A stretch of 64,000 nt of DNA from Epiperipatus broadwayi (Eukaryota > Onychophora > Udeonychophora > Euonychophora > Peripatidae), in assembly GCA_028023455.1 (NCBI GenBank), contig JAQFVV010012573.1, forward strand, positions 496,001 to 560,000, written 5' to 3'. The notes under the pieces are model-generated. The model did not search any database. It saw only the letters and a list, made by a program, of their open reading frames with translations, and was not told the origin of the DNA. The position numbers and the translations under genes were made by a program. This document shows, one piece after another, positions 1 to 12,900 of the stretch (within the stretch, counting starts at the first letter, position 1; each line of letters starts with the position of its first letter).

Positions 1-85
1 TTTGTCTTGGCCCTGCAGAGTTACAGCCGTGAACAGTAAAATCGTAAATCCATAATATTAAAAATTTTAATATTTTTCTTACGTA

Positions 86-111
86 ATGGCGGATCCAAAA
101 GAAATGTCGGG
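86..111 (+). CDS. Possible first coding exon (weak), perhaps of PDE6D
   Basis: An ATG at 86 opens eight codons (MADPKEMS) plus two bases and runs into a good splice donor, GG|GTAAGA, at 112. The upstream 85 bases contain several CpG and could be 5' UTR. It lies on the same strand as PDE6D and about 13.8 kb upstream of the first sure PDE6D exon. The middle exon that should carry the conserved family N-terminal segment (the region around GFKLNWMNLRD in vertebrates) was not found between them. A link to PDE6D is therefore inference. Short ATG-plus-donor matches also occur by chance. Confidence 0.22.
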
Positions 112-298
112 GTAAGAATATACTGTGTTGGATTCAAACCCTCTAATTCCAACCAATTGTAGCTGCCTAGTCCAATAATATCAAGATGCCTTGGAATAAA
201 ACATAATTTCCAACATGGAACCAAGCTGAACCTCGTCAACCAACGGACATGAAGATTGGGAACCTTCGCTTTGAATTATCTGTTATTACCTGTGACAA

Positions 299-355
299 AT
301 GGAACTCTTTAAAATAAATAAATCTGCTTCCACTAATTCCCTGGGGAAAATTCAG
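299..355 (+). CDS. Alternative possible first coding exon (weak)
   Basis: An ATG at 299 opens nineteen codons beginning MELFKINKSASTNSLGK and ends exactly at a donor, CAG|GTAAAG. The peptide is rich in Ser, Asn and Lys and matches no family I recognise, including PDE6D. It could be a first exon, an alternative 5' exon or chance. Confidence 0.15.
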
Positions 356-789
356 GTAAAGAACTTTAAGTACTGATTTTTCTTTTCCTTTATGAGAAAG
401 AAATTTTTACCATTTATAATAAGTGAAGGTGACAATCTAAGTTAATTTAATGACATTTTTTTAAAGTCTTATTTAATTGCGGACATAAATAACAATTATT
501 GTCGGAGGTCACGTGAAATAAACTTTTCTTAGTATCGACCTTAACTACTTGATTATGTGTGATAAATCTATTGGAAAGAATGGCATATGTGTGTGTATCG
601 AAATGACAGTGTAGTAATTACATTTTTTATAATATTAAATGTAGAAAGAAAAGTAGAGTGTTGAATTATTTATTTATTTATCTAAAAGATCAAAGAATAA
701 TAGTGATCTTTATAAGTCTTTAATGAAAAACTGATTTGATAATGAAACTCAAAACAAATCTTATTGTGATATTTATTTGCAGATCCATT

Positions 790-1400
790 TTTTTTTTATG
801 TGTGTTTAAAAAAAACTCTTAACCCCATTCGTAACTACTCCTGGCTGTGACGCCACCCAACCATGAGACTGAGCTAGCCGATGGTCAAAACCCCTCTCAC
901 ATTACATAAGATAGTGTTCTTGTTGGTAATATATTCACGTAATTCTTATATTCGTATAAGATTGGCGCTTGGAGTCCTTCGGATGACCATAAATACGCTA
1001 TAACCGATGTAATGATTACCACTTGGATATATAGATCAGATTCAACAATCAGCTGGCTCGACCACAATGTATGACCAACTTATACAAAGTCTATATGTGA
1101 TGGTACACCTAACTATCGAGCCCCAAACATTGCTGACACCAGATATAACGTATGGTACTCTTCATCAACAATTATAAGCTAATCAAACCCAACATGGTGT
1201 GCCAGATGTAACGGATGGTCAACTAACTTGCAGACTGTAATACTATGCAGATGTAGCAATCTGGTGTGGGATAAGTTAATATGCTCTAATTTATTGCCCC
1301 TAATGAAACAATCTGCAGAGACCTACTAGGTTAGAAGGGGAAAAAGTTGCATCTGACTATGTTCAGACTGTGGGTCTTCTGATATAATGCTAATGAGAAC
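790..1400. repeat. GC-richer unclassified repeat-like island
   Basis: Base composition changes abruptly from AT-rich flank to mixed sequence with CpG-containing words, then back. Two diverged short copies of a motif (CCAGATATAACGTATGG near 1139 and CCAGATGTAACGGATGG near 1203) lie about 65 bases apart. No coding frame is evident. It looks like a non-coding piece of a transposable element such as an LTR or non-autonomous element, but no termini or duplications could be fixed. Confidence 0.35.
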
Positions 1401-2453
1401 CTGATGAAATGCTTAACCAATGATTGCATACACTTTAATTGACTAATTCTATCCCTATTTACTAATATTAAATGCAATTTAGGTTAGTTCATCCACTTTC
1501 CCTCCTTTTTAAATTCCGTTATACCCTAATATTCAAACCCAGGGAGAATATTGCTTTTGACTCCTTTAGCAGGTATGAACAGATACACACAGCAACTCCT
1601 GCACCTATATATAGGTTACAACTAGCATTTATTATATTTGTTTTATTTTCAAGCTTTTATATGATAAGAAAAATAGATGTGTGTGCATGCATAATTGTTT
1701 ATAAACTATGAAATGACAGGACAACTCAATAAACCAGAAACTGGAATAATACAAACTCTTAAACATTTATTAACAATAATAAATATCATGCAGTATAACA
1801 ACAATAGTAATGATAAAAAAATAATAATAATCATATGTACATGTGTCACATGTGAACCTCTACCATTTTACTAATTAATTATTCTTATAATCCAACCCTT
1901 ATACCCCATGGTAGAAATCCACCTATGTCATCTCATTCTCTACAAATCATAATTATATAGAAAAATAAACTTTAGTTATTTAAGATAATTGAGATGCTGG
2001 CTAGCTAAATTACATATTTGCAGATGTTAACCTATTTAACAAGTTCCCACAATTTATATATATGATAGAGATAGATACTAGTTGATTAGTCAAACATACT
2101 GGAAAATATATACACAAGATTAATCAACAAAATAAAACATATAATATGTATTCTGTATAAGTGTTGCAGTTTAATCTATGAAAATAAATGTAGAGAATCT
2201 TACCTTAATATTTATGTGGATAACCTGATGTGAAGCAGGTGGGTTAACCTAAATTTTATTTATAATGAAAATAGAAAAATATCAAAGTGAATAATCCCCC
2301 CTTTCTTTTTTGCTAATTCTAAAAAAAATGAGGCTTCAGCATCAGAGTGTGAAAATACAACAGATAACATGAATAAAAATAAATAAATAAACAAAAATTT
2401 ACAATATTGATTCTTTGATTAAAAAATTGTAATTGGAACAAAGCTCATAAAAA
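1401..2453. other. AT-rich DNA, nothing identified
   Basis: The stretch is AT-rich with short open frames only. A small hairpin-prone segment near 2220-2250 is the only local structure noticed. Confidence 0.5.
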
Positions 2454-2665
2454 TCATCCCAATGGAGGTAGTAGTAGTTGATAGTTAGGCAAGTTGTTCT
2501 TCAAAGCAGTTTCACTTAGTAAACCATTTTCCTTAGCAAGGATAGATAGGTACAATGGTGTCTCCTGTAATTGTGTTTAATGGTAAACACCTTGATCCTC
2601 ATTTGATTCACCATTAAGTATTCCAATGCTTGTTTGCTTTGGACTGCAGGCATCTTCTTGTGTGT
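2454..2665 (-). pseudogene. Decayed minus-strand ORF, weakly ankyrin-like
   Basis: Read on the minus strand, about 70 codons are open apart from one in-frame TAA at 2577-2579 and end in TGA at 2454. The composition is richer in G and C than the flanks. The second half contains ETPLYLSILAKENGLL, which resembles the TPLHLA core of an ankyrin repeat. An alternative frame is also open across the upstream half, so a frameshift is possible. No complete ankyrin repeat can be assembled. It may be a pseudogene, a fragment of a transposon protein, or the last exon of an unseen minus-strand gene. Confidence 0.22.
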
Positions 2666-4037
2666 TTACAATAAAGTAGAAAAATAAATATATAGAGGTT
2701 TAATGCAGCTGGTAGGAAATACCATGATGCACAATAGCATGTTTTGCTCTAGCCCATTTTCATATTAAAGTACAATTTAATAATTATTTGTAATCATAAA
2801 TTTTTATTGGATAATATAGAAGCGCTTTATGTATATATATTAAGAAAATTATTTTATTTTTCTTTCTTTTCCAATTTTCAGCAGATTAATTTTCGTTATT
2901 CTTTTTGAAAAAGATTTAAAAATATTTAAAATTACAACTTTTAAACATGCTTTAATTATTACAAAATTTATCAGTTATTCTTATTTCACTTTCTTTCCTC
3001 TGAATTTGGTAAACTTTTAGTTACAGCATTTGACTTTTAAAAATGTTTATGATTTAAATAAAAGAAAAAGCAAAACTCCATTTTAGCGTTCTAAATTTTA
3101 GTTTAAACTCCTATCTATTGTTAAAGCTGCTATCTCTCTTGGCAAGAAGAACAATTTGTAAAAAGTTTCTATTTTTATACAATTTGTGCACGTAGATCTG
3201 GAACGCTGAGATTTTTAACTGCCTATTGTTTAAATTTATTTAGATTTTTAAATGCCTATTGTTTAAATACCTTTCATTTATTACAAATAAAAAAATAATA
3301 ATAATAAAATCAGTTTTATTTTCACATATCACCACCTAACTTAACTTCAGGCTATCCTTAAATCATTTGATTATAAATTAACATTCAATATTAAAATATA
3401 TATATACATTACAGTGTTTAATCAAATAGTTTATCTATATACAATATTACTTTTCAAAATGTAGATCGTATTTTATTTATAATAAAATAATAATTTATTA
3501 TGTATTATATGTATATATGTAATAATAACAAACAAATAATCTTCCCACTATTAATAAAATTCCAAATGGATTGGGTTCAATAAATAGGCTTGATCTTTTT
3601 AGGAATGTGTGCATTGTAAGCTACCCTTTACAACGTGTTGGGAATATATTACAGTTATGAGAACGAATCCAGAAGTTTTGAATAACAATATTTAAGTCAA
3701 AACCATTTTAATTAAATATAAATGCATAGGCACGTATGTTTGCTATATCATAGATATATATTCGGTAGTATACTCTATCTAGTGAGAGGTATGGGTTGTG
3801 TTACACAAGGTACTGGAGCAAGGATTACCAGGAAAATATTAAACACCAAGTGTCTCAAAAAAATGGTGGCCTGAAGAATAGTTCTTCCACTTTTTCATAA
3901 GCAAGTTACTAAATTCAGTTTTTTAACAGCCAATTCACTATCAGAGAATCAAATTTTATTGGATAGTGAGACACAGTTTCCTTAATAAAAATACAGAGCA
4001 GATGCTGATTGGCAAGTAAATAAAAAATATTGAACAG
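2666..4037. other. AT-rich DNA, nothing identified
   Basis: Homopolymer runs and (TA)n stretches occur, such as the one near 3397-3408. There is no sustained coding frame. Confidence 0.5.
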
Positions 4038-4340
4038 ATGTCTGAATTATTAAATGCGTACAATAGTAATAGCCCTATATGTAATGCAAAAGAGCGGGGA
4101 TTTAAATTCCAACTGAGTTTTATAGGCAAGCATGTGAGCCATATGAAAATTCACTGGAATATAGAAGTAGAAAAAGTCTGTGGAATGGAAAAGGAAAGAG
4201 AAGAAATTCTATTGGCAGCCTTGAAAGGACTAGAGTCTTTAGCTACATCTGAAGTGATTCAAATATTTCTCATGAAGAAACATGCATTAAACTCAGGGAT
4301 GATTCACAGTCACCTAAGGGAAGGTTTAAAATCAGTATAA
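4038..4340 (+). CDS. Unrecognised 100-codon ORF
   Basis: A real ATG (MSELLNAYNSNSPICNAKER) opens 100 codons ending in TAA. The product is Lys/Glu-rich in its middle (CGMEKEREEILLAALKGLES) with no signal peptide, membrane segment or motif that I recognise. Codon content is less AT-skewed than flanking sequence. That hints at former coding use, for instance a transposon-derived fragment, since the flanking DNA at 3900-4030 also looks repeat-like. No splice context or neighbours support it as a working gene. Confidence 0.2.
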   Translation: MSELLNAYNSNSPICNAKERGFKFQLSFIGKHVSHMKIHWNIEVEKVCGMEKEREEILLAALKGLESLATSEVIQIFLMKKHALNSGMIHSHLREGLKSV

Positions 4341-7300
4341 ATTTAGACGGATTAATTGCCTCAAAAATCTAAGACCTGATCAATGAATTAATGAATTTAT
4401 GTATGAAAAATAAAAATATAGTATTACAGAAACGTGATTTTTTTTTTAAATAATAAAAAGACAAAATTCATATATTCTAACTTAATAATTGTTAAAATTA
4501 TAAATAATTAATAAGGCAAATATCAATAATATGACAAAAGTATGCTAACCAGTGATGATGAGTAAGTGGTTTAATAGGGTAAAGTATAGTTTGTAAGGTT
4601 ACAGTGGGTGAACTAAGTGTAAATTGAAAAATATTTGTAAGCTTTTCCTCTGGAGGAGATGGGTAAACTACAGATGTGGGCTTATGCTCAAACCCACTTA
4701 AATTGATGGTTAAGCACCAGTTGAGAGATATCCTGGGCTCATTGCAGAGTAGCTGGTAGAGAGAAATTTCCAGAAAAATAGTAAATAATGATTTTAATTT
4801 AAAAAGGGATGATCAGGGAGTTTTCCTTACATTCACAAAACTATCCAAACCAAGAATCCCTGGTTAGCAACTGTATCTTGCATAATTTGTCTCACAATGT
4901 AGTTGTGACATTCTTGAGAAATTAAATGTGGTTTAATCAAAATTGGTTTCTAGCATTGTAAAGGGATTTAAAACTTGCTGCCTCTCCTGATTAAATCTCT
5001 AGCTGTTGTCAATGTTATATGTTAAATATATACATAATATTAAGTTTAGTGGAAATAAAATCAATCAATGTCAAAATTGAATTGACTTATTTTATTTTTA
5101 AACAATATGTGGCAATATAGCATTCTGAAATGAGCTACATATATAGCCACATGTAAGAATAAAGAGAGTAGCTAAATGCTGCTAGTTATTTTTGAAACAA
5201 GAGTTTTAGAATGAAAATAAATCAATAAATAATTACATTTGTTTTAATGCCTAGTCAGTTTTAATAATAATATTAAAAAAAAAAATTTTTTATTTCATTA
5301 TGATTATATTTTACTATAATTAATTAAAAGTGTGTACATAAAAACAAAAATTAAAAAGAAAAAGAATAAGAAAAAGTGAGTAAAAGATCATTATAATTTT
5401 TATTAAAATAAAGAGAAAAAAGCGGAAAGAAAAGATCGTGCCTTTTTTTTTTCTTTTGAGTCTATTGTTATTATATTATTGCTTAAAAATTTCATGTTTT
5501 ATTTTATTCAGCAACCAAGCCATAATCGATCATCAGTGTTATAAATCTATGTTGGTGGTGCATTGCTAAATTCTTAGATGTGTGCTTATTTGTTCAAACA
5601 ATGTAGTTCCTAATGAATTATCTATACAAAACCTGGAATATGATCAAGCTTGAACTGCTATTTCCTATGTTGCATTTATCTATGTCTTAGACCTATACCG
5701 AGACATGTTAAATGGAAATCTTTATTGTGGAATATGTGTCTGTAGAGAATGAAGAAACATGACTTGAATATTTTAAATGTTAAGCAGCTAAGTAAGTTAA
5801 AGCGTTAATATTTCAAAATCTATCAGAATGGATTCTGTAACATCTAAAAGAAGAAATATATTAGAATAAACTAAAAGTAAATAAGTGAAGGAAATCAAAA
5901 ATGAACTAAATGTTAAAGTTTAACAAAAAGGATTTATAATCAGAGATTCTAATAAAAACATTCAGTATATTGTAAAAGTGTTTACTTTGAGGGCAGTAAT
6001 ATTTATTTGTGTATGTGTTTTATTATTTTATATGTTATATAATTTAAAGTTATAATCTAATATTTTGTTGTCTTCTTGTACAGTACTGGATTAATGATTA
6101 ATATTATGTAATAATTATTTATTAATCTAACTTCCTTTTTCTTTTTTCATAGATTCCCACTATTTAAAATGTAATGAACTATTTTACTGTAAGATATTGT
6201 TCATATATATTATTGTTTGTTTAAATATAGGTCAAATCATGATAGTCAGTGGGATGGGATGTGGGTGGCACCTTAATTTAAATTAACAAATTCTGTATCC
6301 ATGGAGGATTTTAATTTCCTTTAGTTAATTAAGAGGAGTTAGTCTTGAAAAGTAGTCATGTATTATTATGTTTATGTAATTAGTATCCAATTAGACCATT
6401 AGTGTAAAGTTATATAAAATTTATAAATTAAAATAAAATTTAAAATCAAACAACTTACATCCCCCCCCCTCTTTATAACATCTTGGAGATATTTTGTGAT
6501 CATTATAATATATATATACAATTTATTAATTTGAAATATTAATTTATTTTCCATTGTTTTTAATATTTCATTAAAAATATTATTATATTATGATATTTAT
6601 CTCTAGGGATATGTGTTAGAAAGGTGCACTAATTAGACTGATTGCTTGCATCACTTGATCTAGTTAGCCAAGATTACAAATTAATAATTTATACTATCAA
6701 TTTTATATTTTCAAGTCATGAAAGTATTTATAGTAAAATTATTTGAGAAAACTAGTTTAAAATGTTATATAGATAAACAAACTGATTTATATTGTTAATA
6801 TCTCTAAACTCTAAATGGAAGATATCCTCCCCTTCCTTCCTTGTTTACCTCAAGAAAATATAAAAAGTAATTTAAGAAACTTTTTATTTTATTTACTATT
6901 TTGAAATATAATAAATAACATTATCAAAATAATAAAAATTGTCAAAATTAAGAGTTTGTGCCTGACCTTATTGTTTTGCAAAGATATTATCTTATCTTAC
7001 TCATTATTAATAAGTTCTGTTTCTGTGAATTATATAACTAAAATTTCTAATGTTCTACAATACTTTATTGTAGAAAATGTCTTTTTACTATTATTAATAA
7101 AAACTTTACTGTTGTTGAACTATTAAATAGAATATTTTTCTAAAAATATTTATAAATAATATTTACATGAGATTAAATTGTTATTTATTACACAGTTGTT
7201 TATTAAGATGTATGCATGAATTCTATTGATATTTAATCTTTTTGAAATTCCAGCTTAGAAACACTCCTCTAAATCATTTTTTAAAAAAACTTCTTATAAT

Positions 7301-8090
7301 TTTGTATATTTAAAAAAAAATCTGTGAATATTGTCAATAGATTATTCAGAAATTCTAATTTTCTTAAATTGGAATTTAATCTAAACTTTTAAAAAATTAG
7401 ATTTATAAGTGATTGTGTAATCTTCAGAATCATTTACATAATTGTCTACATGATTTATTGATAATATAAGTGAAGTATTATTAAGATTCACATTTTTGTA
7501 AATCATTTTTTATATTATTATGTTCTTAGTGTTACTTGTAAAACTATCTTTTTATTTGATAAAATATTAAAATAAACTATTTTACTGCCCTGTTATGTTT
7601 TCAAAAAATAAACATATTATTTATATTTGTTTGTGTTTGGAAAGTTTAAATAAAGTTTAAAATTTTCTATACATTCAACATTCATTCATAAATGATGGAA
7701 ATAGTCCGACATATCACATCTTATATTATTTATAGTTTTGGATTTCAGTAATAAATTGAAAGTTTTATGCATTTCATATTAATTTATTATAAAATATCCT
7801 AATAGATTTATATATTGTGTAAAAATATATTTTTAAATAATAATAAATTTTAACTTCCTAAACTATTTTGTCACACCAGTTCTTTAGCTATTGCTATAAC
7901 TTGGCTGCATATAAATCTATTTCTTTATATGGTAAAATGATATTGCTATATTTAAATTATTTTTTTACTAGAGTTTTGGAAATAAATTGTTGTGTTTGGT
8001 TAGGCTTGCAGGTTCCATTCCAAACCAAAAGACAAATGATGACACCTACTCGACAATTAATATGTACAAGTTATTAGTTACAAAAATGAA
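4341..8090. other. Long AT-rich stretch without recognised genes
   Basis: Very AT-rich sequence with poly-A and poly-T tracts and a nine-base C run at 6461-6469. A small imperfect palindrome with the word GTGGG...CCCAC lies near 4676-4700. No exon, RNA gene or element terminus was identified. Confidence 0.5.
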
Positions 8091-8094
8091 TAAA

Positions 8095-8400
8095 TATAGT
8101 TTACACATTTGAATGCTGAGGTAGTCGTGCTGAGTAGTGGAACTCACTTCCAGCTAAATAAGTTGCCTGCCTTGTGAGTTCTGGTAAGACTCTTCTGTTT
8201 GTACTGGACAGCTTGCCTCGAGTCCGCTCTAATTCAGACTCTTCCAGCTGCACTTAGACAGCTTGAACTCAAGTCGTTTGCAAATGTAGCAGTTTCCAGT
8301 CTGTGTGTGGACATCGCGATAATGCCTAGAGAAATATCTGCTGATGGCAGAAGGTTTATTGGAGAGCACATTCAGCCATTCAAGTAGTGTGCCGGTCAAA
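8095..8400 (-). mobile_element. Partial LTR, inverted relative to the copy at 9.46-9.95 kb
   Basis: The plus-strand text here (TGGAACTCACTTCCAGCT, GTACTGGACAGCTTGCCT) matches the reverse complement of 9.65-9.93 kb at word after word. The order runs from the AACTC/TTCCAGCT block through CTGGACAGCTTGCC to CACATTCAG. Homology fades after about 8385. It is therefore one end of the same LTR family lying in opposite orientation. A second relative occurs at 20.8-21.3 kb. Confidence 0.5.
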
Positions 8401-9198
8401 ATCGTGTATTCATTCAACAAGACCAATAATCCAAACAAAAGTACCTTGAATCCAACCATGCCCAAGATACAGATGTCAGGGCAAGGGTGAATCCTAACCT
8501 ATTTGCCAGAACTATCGCCTCTCTGATTAATGGATAACATTTGTGATGACACTAGCGGTCCTTAGTTTTATTCCATCTCAGCTGGAGGTCACGGTTCACA
8601 AAGAGACTCAAAATAATAAAGGGTTTATATGAGAAATTAATGATTAATGAATTCTGACGATTGCAGAACGGTACAGATGTGATTTAATATCGATTACTAA
8701 TGGTTTGAACCATAATAATTATAATTCTTTCTGGCAACATTACAAAGAAATGAATTTAAATCAAAGAAATATTATAAATAACTAGGGTAATTAATATTAG
8801 AGATTCGGAGTGATGACAAACTAAGCTTATTTAAAATAATAATATTACAGGAATTTATTAAGAAATTGAGTTATTGTTATACAAAATAAGTTGAGTTCTG
8901 TTTATACAACTAGATTATTATATTTCTTGAATTCGTTTTGATGCGGCTTTGATAACAATGTAAAAATTTGTTAATTGGTCTGCCAAGAACCAATCAGCAA
9001 TAAAATATTATAACCCCTCTTTAAGAGATTACAAATAAATCTATTTTATATATAGATAACAAGACATGAGCAAAAGGAAAATAAAAGTGCAAATAGGTAC
9101 ACAGGTACTATGTTGGATATACTATATGTCCACAAAATGGATACTAATGATAGTGGCACAACTAAAGTGTCTCTATATTGTTGTAGTGCAAACAGAAG
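8401..9198. other. Sequence between inverted LTR copies
   Basis: The first 200 bases stay GC-richer and may belong to the element. From about 8590 on the sequence is AT-rich with no coding signature. No primer-binding site, gag or protease region is visible, so most of the retroelement body is missing. Confidence 0.35.
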
Positions 9199-9438
9199 AT
9201 GGCATCAACATCATTGCCATCTCAACCAAGTGAGACTGAAGTCGGCAAAAGCAGTAACCAATCTGGGACAAGTACATCAGGCAGGCAACATGGGCATCAA
9301 AGTGAAGGTGGCAGCAAACATCCAGGGACAAGTTCATCAATTGAGGATGAAGCCAGGAACAGTGATAAACAGGAGCAACCAACAAAGAGGACAATACATC
9401 GTCCAGAGCATCTCAATGACTATGTTCTTCAGGGCTAA
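9199..9438 (+). pseudogene. LTR-retrotransposon polyprotein C-terminal fragment
   Basis: About 80 codons start at MASTSLPSQPSETE and end at TIHRPEHLNDYVLQG before a stop. The body is rich in Ser, Thr, Gln, Gly and Glu, and only the last dozen residues are ordered-looking. A basic patch followed by R-P-x-x-L-x-D-Y-V is typical of the extreme C-terminus of LTR-retrotransposon Pol proteins. The frame is followed within a few bases by a polypurine tract and then an LTR-like sequence, which is the expected order. No integrase or reverse transcriptase core is present, so this is a remnant. The upstream in-frame stop is at 9184. Confidence 0.5.
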
Positions 9439-9446
9439 TTTTAGCC

Positions 9447-9458
9447 AGGGGGAGGGAG
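9447..9458 (+). other. Polypurine tract before 3' LTR
   Basis: AGGGGGAGGGAG lies directly between the stop of the Pol-like C-terminus and the start of LTR homology. This is the position and composition of the plus-strand primer of an LTR retrotransposon. Confidence 0.5.
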
Positions 9459-9945
9459 TCTCATATTTAACCTTGCCTTCAGAAGTGGACTATTCCAGAT
9501 TTTTTGCCTGATTGACTAGCACCCAGTTGCTATCCAATGGGGTTAAATCCTTTGTTGGGGGTTCACACTGAAACCAAGTGTTTCCAGTAAGGTAGGGGAT
9601 CTGACAATAAATTGTCAGCCTTTTTGCAGGCAAGGCACAGAGTGTTAATTTCTGTCAACCTGAACGACTGAATGTGGTCTCTAGTGAAACCTCTGCCTAC
9701 AGCAAGGGTGTCTCCACTAGTCACTATCGATATGTCTACGCAGTGAGGCAAGTCCATCTAGGATTGAAAACTGCTATGACTTCAATCGACTAGAGGCATG
9801 CTGTCTGAGTGCAACTTGAAGAGTCCGAACTAGAGCCGACTCAAGGCAAGCTGTCCAGTACAGCTGGAAGAGTTTTACTTGAACTCGTGAAGCAGGCTAA
9901 TCATATAGCTGGAATTGAGTTCCATCACTCGGTATGACTATCTCA
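9459..9945 (+). mobile_element. 3' LTR of a degraded LTR retrotransposon
   Basis: A GC-richer block of about 490 bp starts after the polypurine tract. Its beginning (TTCAGAAGTGGACTATTCCAG) is shared, in opposite orientation, with the solo LTR at 20.8-21.3 kb. Its end is shared with the inverted fragment at 8.1-8.4 kb. The end near TCGGTATGACTATCTCA is placed by homology only. Clean TG...CA termini and target duplications were not resolved, so the boundaries are approximate. Confidence 0.5.
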
Positions 9946-9959
9946 TCATTAATTGTATA

Positions 9960-12900
9960 AACTATATTTATATTATTGATTAACTAATATGTGTGTATTT
10001 TTGTAACTAATAAATTATACATATTAATTTTTGAGTAGTTTGTCATTACTTTTTCTGTTGGTTTGGAACCAAACCTGTAAATCAAGCCATTTAAATATTC
10101 TCTCGCTAGATTTTTTTTCTGGTTTCTCTAAATATCAGTTTGTAAAAATTTCATTAAATTTTCTATTTGTGAATAAAGCTATTCAGAATATTAAGCTCTC
10201 CCGCTTAAAATTGTTGGAAATATTTTATTAAAGAAAGAAATTCTGAAAATGAATTTTTCCAATCTTTGACATATTTGTGACTTGTTATTAGTGCATTTTT
10301 ATAAGTTTTTTTCAATAACTGAAGACTTTTATGCACTAAAATGAAAAATAAAATTTAGAATTTTTTAAAATTTTGAAAATAGATTTTCCATCACTTAATT
10401 ATTATCTTTTTTTTTGTTTGAAAATACTATAGTAATTAATCTCAAATGCTGAAGCTGCTGATTTAATTGCTTTTGATTACCAAAATTCCAAGAAATAGAT
10501 AAATAACTAAAGTCAATCAAATAAAACAATGCAGTATCATCTATGCATATATTTCTTCAATTAGTCTTTATTATGGGTAACTTTTTCAAACTTAGTTGCA
10601 AATGTAATAACATCTCAGTGACTCTCAAATTATGAAATCAATATTTATAGATGAAATATTAATACAATATGTATTGTAATTTATATAATTCATAAAAATG
10701 TAATTATAATATTATACAAGTTTTGTAAGTCTACTCCCAAACAGGATATTTTTGTATAAACTATTTATTTATAGCAAAAATAATAAATTGTTTTGTTTGG
10801 TTATTAATTAAATCAAATAAATGGATTTATTATACGAATTTCTAATAACAAAATCAATAATACATAAGTATATGCTTTTTATTTTGCATGGAAATTACAG
10901 AATACATACAATATATTTGCTTTTTCAAAATTTATTTTTTGATCAACTAAGATACAAAGTAATTATGAATATTATGTGAAATCAAATACTGAACATTTAT
11001 AAATCTAAAGTCTCAGATAAAATAGCAAGTATATATGATTATTAATGGAAAGGGGGGGGGTGTAGATCTACCATTTACATTGAAAACTGCTTGGTTATTT
11101 TATATGAGATGGAATTATATGATATTAAACACTGTTTAGAGGAATATTAACCCATTCCTTGTAACAATTTTTAAAAGTTATCTGAGAAATATGAAAAGTA
11201 TATTAATCATTCATTCAATATTGAGGAATCTCCTGCGGACTCTATGTAATACTTAAATCAGGTGTTTGGCGAGATCATTTGAGATTTATAGCATCATGCT
11301 ATTTTTTTACATCAATATTTGTTTGTGCAGAATATATGAATTATTGTCTTGCAGGATGATAGTATTATTTGCAAATAATATTTTACACTGAAGGTGAATT
11401 TGGTTCTCCAAAATGTTTAAATAGTCTATATTAGTATTGTGTCTATGTTAAGTAATGATTGAATGAAAAGAAGTCTAATTAATTGTCCAAATTATGATAG
11501 TTCCTCCTTATGTTTCACAATTGCATGGCAATACTCTATCTGATCTTTTTTTTTTTTTTTATGTTTGTCAGGTATAAATTGTATATTGATTGGAAAAAGT
11601 ATAAATATTGATTTGTTTGACATTTGTAATATTTTTAATCATTTGTTATCAGGTCTTATGCTATTGATAGAATCATATCTGTACCTCTGCATTCATATCA
11701 AAGTATTGGCTTTGAAATGATCACTGTCATAAATGTTCTGCTTGTGAAGTTGACAATAGGTTGTTTTGGTACACACTTAAATATTTAGATAGGTATTTAT
11801 TCTTTGGTTGGGTGTTTATTAATTGGTTCATAACATCTATCAGTCCTTCTTAATAAGTTTTTTTCCCCAAATATAATTGGTTTTAGTAGATTCCATTTTT
11901 TTATCTTTATGGAATACTCATTTCTCTTGAGAATATAAATTTTGAATCATTGGATATTGATAATCCATCAAATTCAACTTCAGTAATGATAATTCCCTTT
12001 TAAATTCTGACAAAGTTTATGAAATTGACATTGGTACTCTTTGGCATTTCAATAAGTTTCTGTCTGTAAAAAAAAAAAAAAAGAAGAAAATATTACATTA
12101 CTATGTATTTCTGCTTTAAGTGGCATGTTGTCAAAAGTCTAATATTAATATGATAGGTATCTCATTTTATATACTATGTATATATGTTTGACACTTCTCA
12201 AATTAATGTTTTTGAAGAGATTTTAATAGTCATAAGTTTTATTTTCATAATATCTGTACTATCTTTGCTATATATTGATGATTATTTTTAATCTTTCATG
12301 TTGTAAGAAGAAAACAAATGTTACAAAAAACTGATAAATTATGATTTAGTCAATATTTGAACAGTTATTTTTTAGATATGGAACTGAGTTTGATATGTAA
12401 GTGGTGATTTAAAAAACAAAGAAAGAAGTGAGGGGATAATCTTTTGAATTTTATTTTGTTACTGTATAATATAATAAAAAACTATATACATTGGAGCAAG
12501 TCTTTTTTTCAGTTTTATAATATAAAATATCTTTTGTAAAAAGTTATTTTATTTACCATTTTTTTCTTCAATTCATTTTTATCTTTTTTCATTTAAACTG
12601 TTTTATTTTATTTTTGTAATTCTATATCAACATGTCTACATTTGTCTTTTACTTTTTCTTTAACTATTATCAGTACTATTGTTTTTGTTTTTTTGAATAA
12701 TTTTTACAGATGTATTCAATATTTAATAAAAAAAAAAGTTCAGGCAAATAGTTTTAATGTACTGTATAATCAACGAATAGAAGTCTAGTTGCATGCTCAC
12801 GTAATATCATCAGTTTATACAAAGAGGTAACTTATGTCATAAGAAACTTGTATCAATTGAGCCAATTTTAACTTAAATGACTAAGAAAATTAAAATAAAT

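Noticed and set aside
2580-2605. A 26-base GT...AG intron that would remove the stop in the minus-strand ORF at 2.5 kb
   Set aside because: It is far shorter than any intron spliced by animal spliceosomes, so a pseudogene or sequence change is more likely.
9110-9511. 133-codon plus-strand frame overlapping the Pol-like fragment
   Set aside because: It is in a different frame from the C-terminal motif RPEHLNDYV, runs through the polypurine tract into the LTR, and has no motif of its own.
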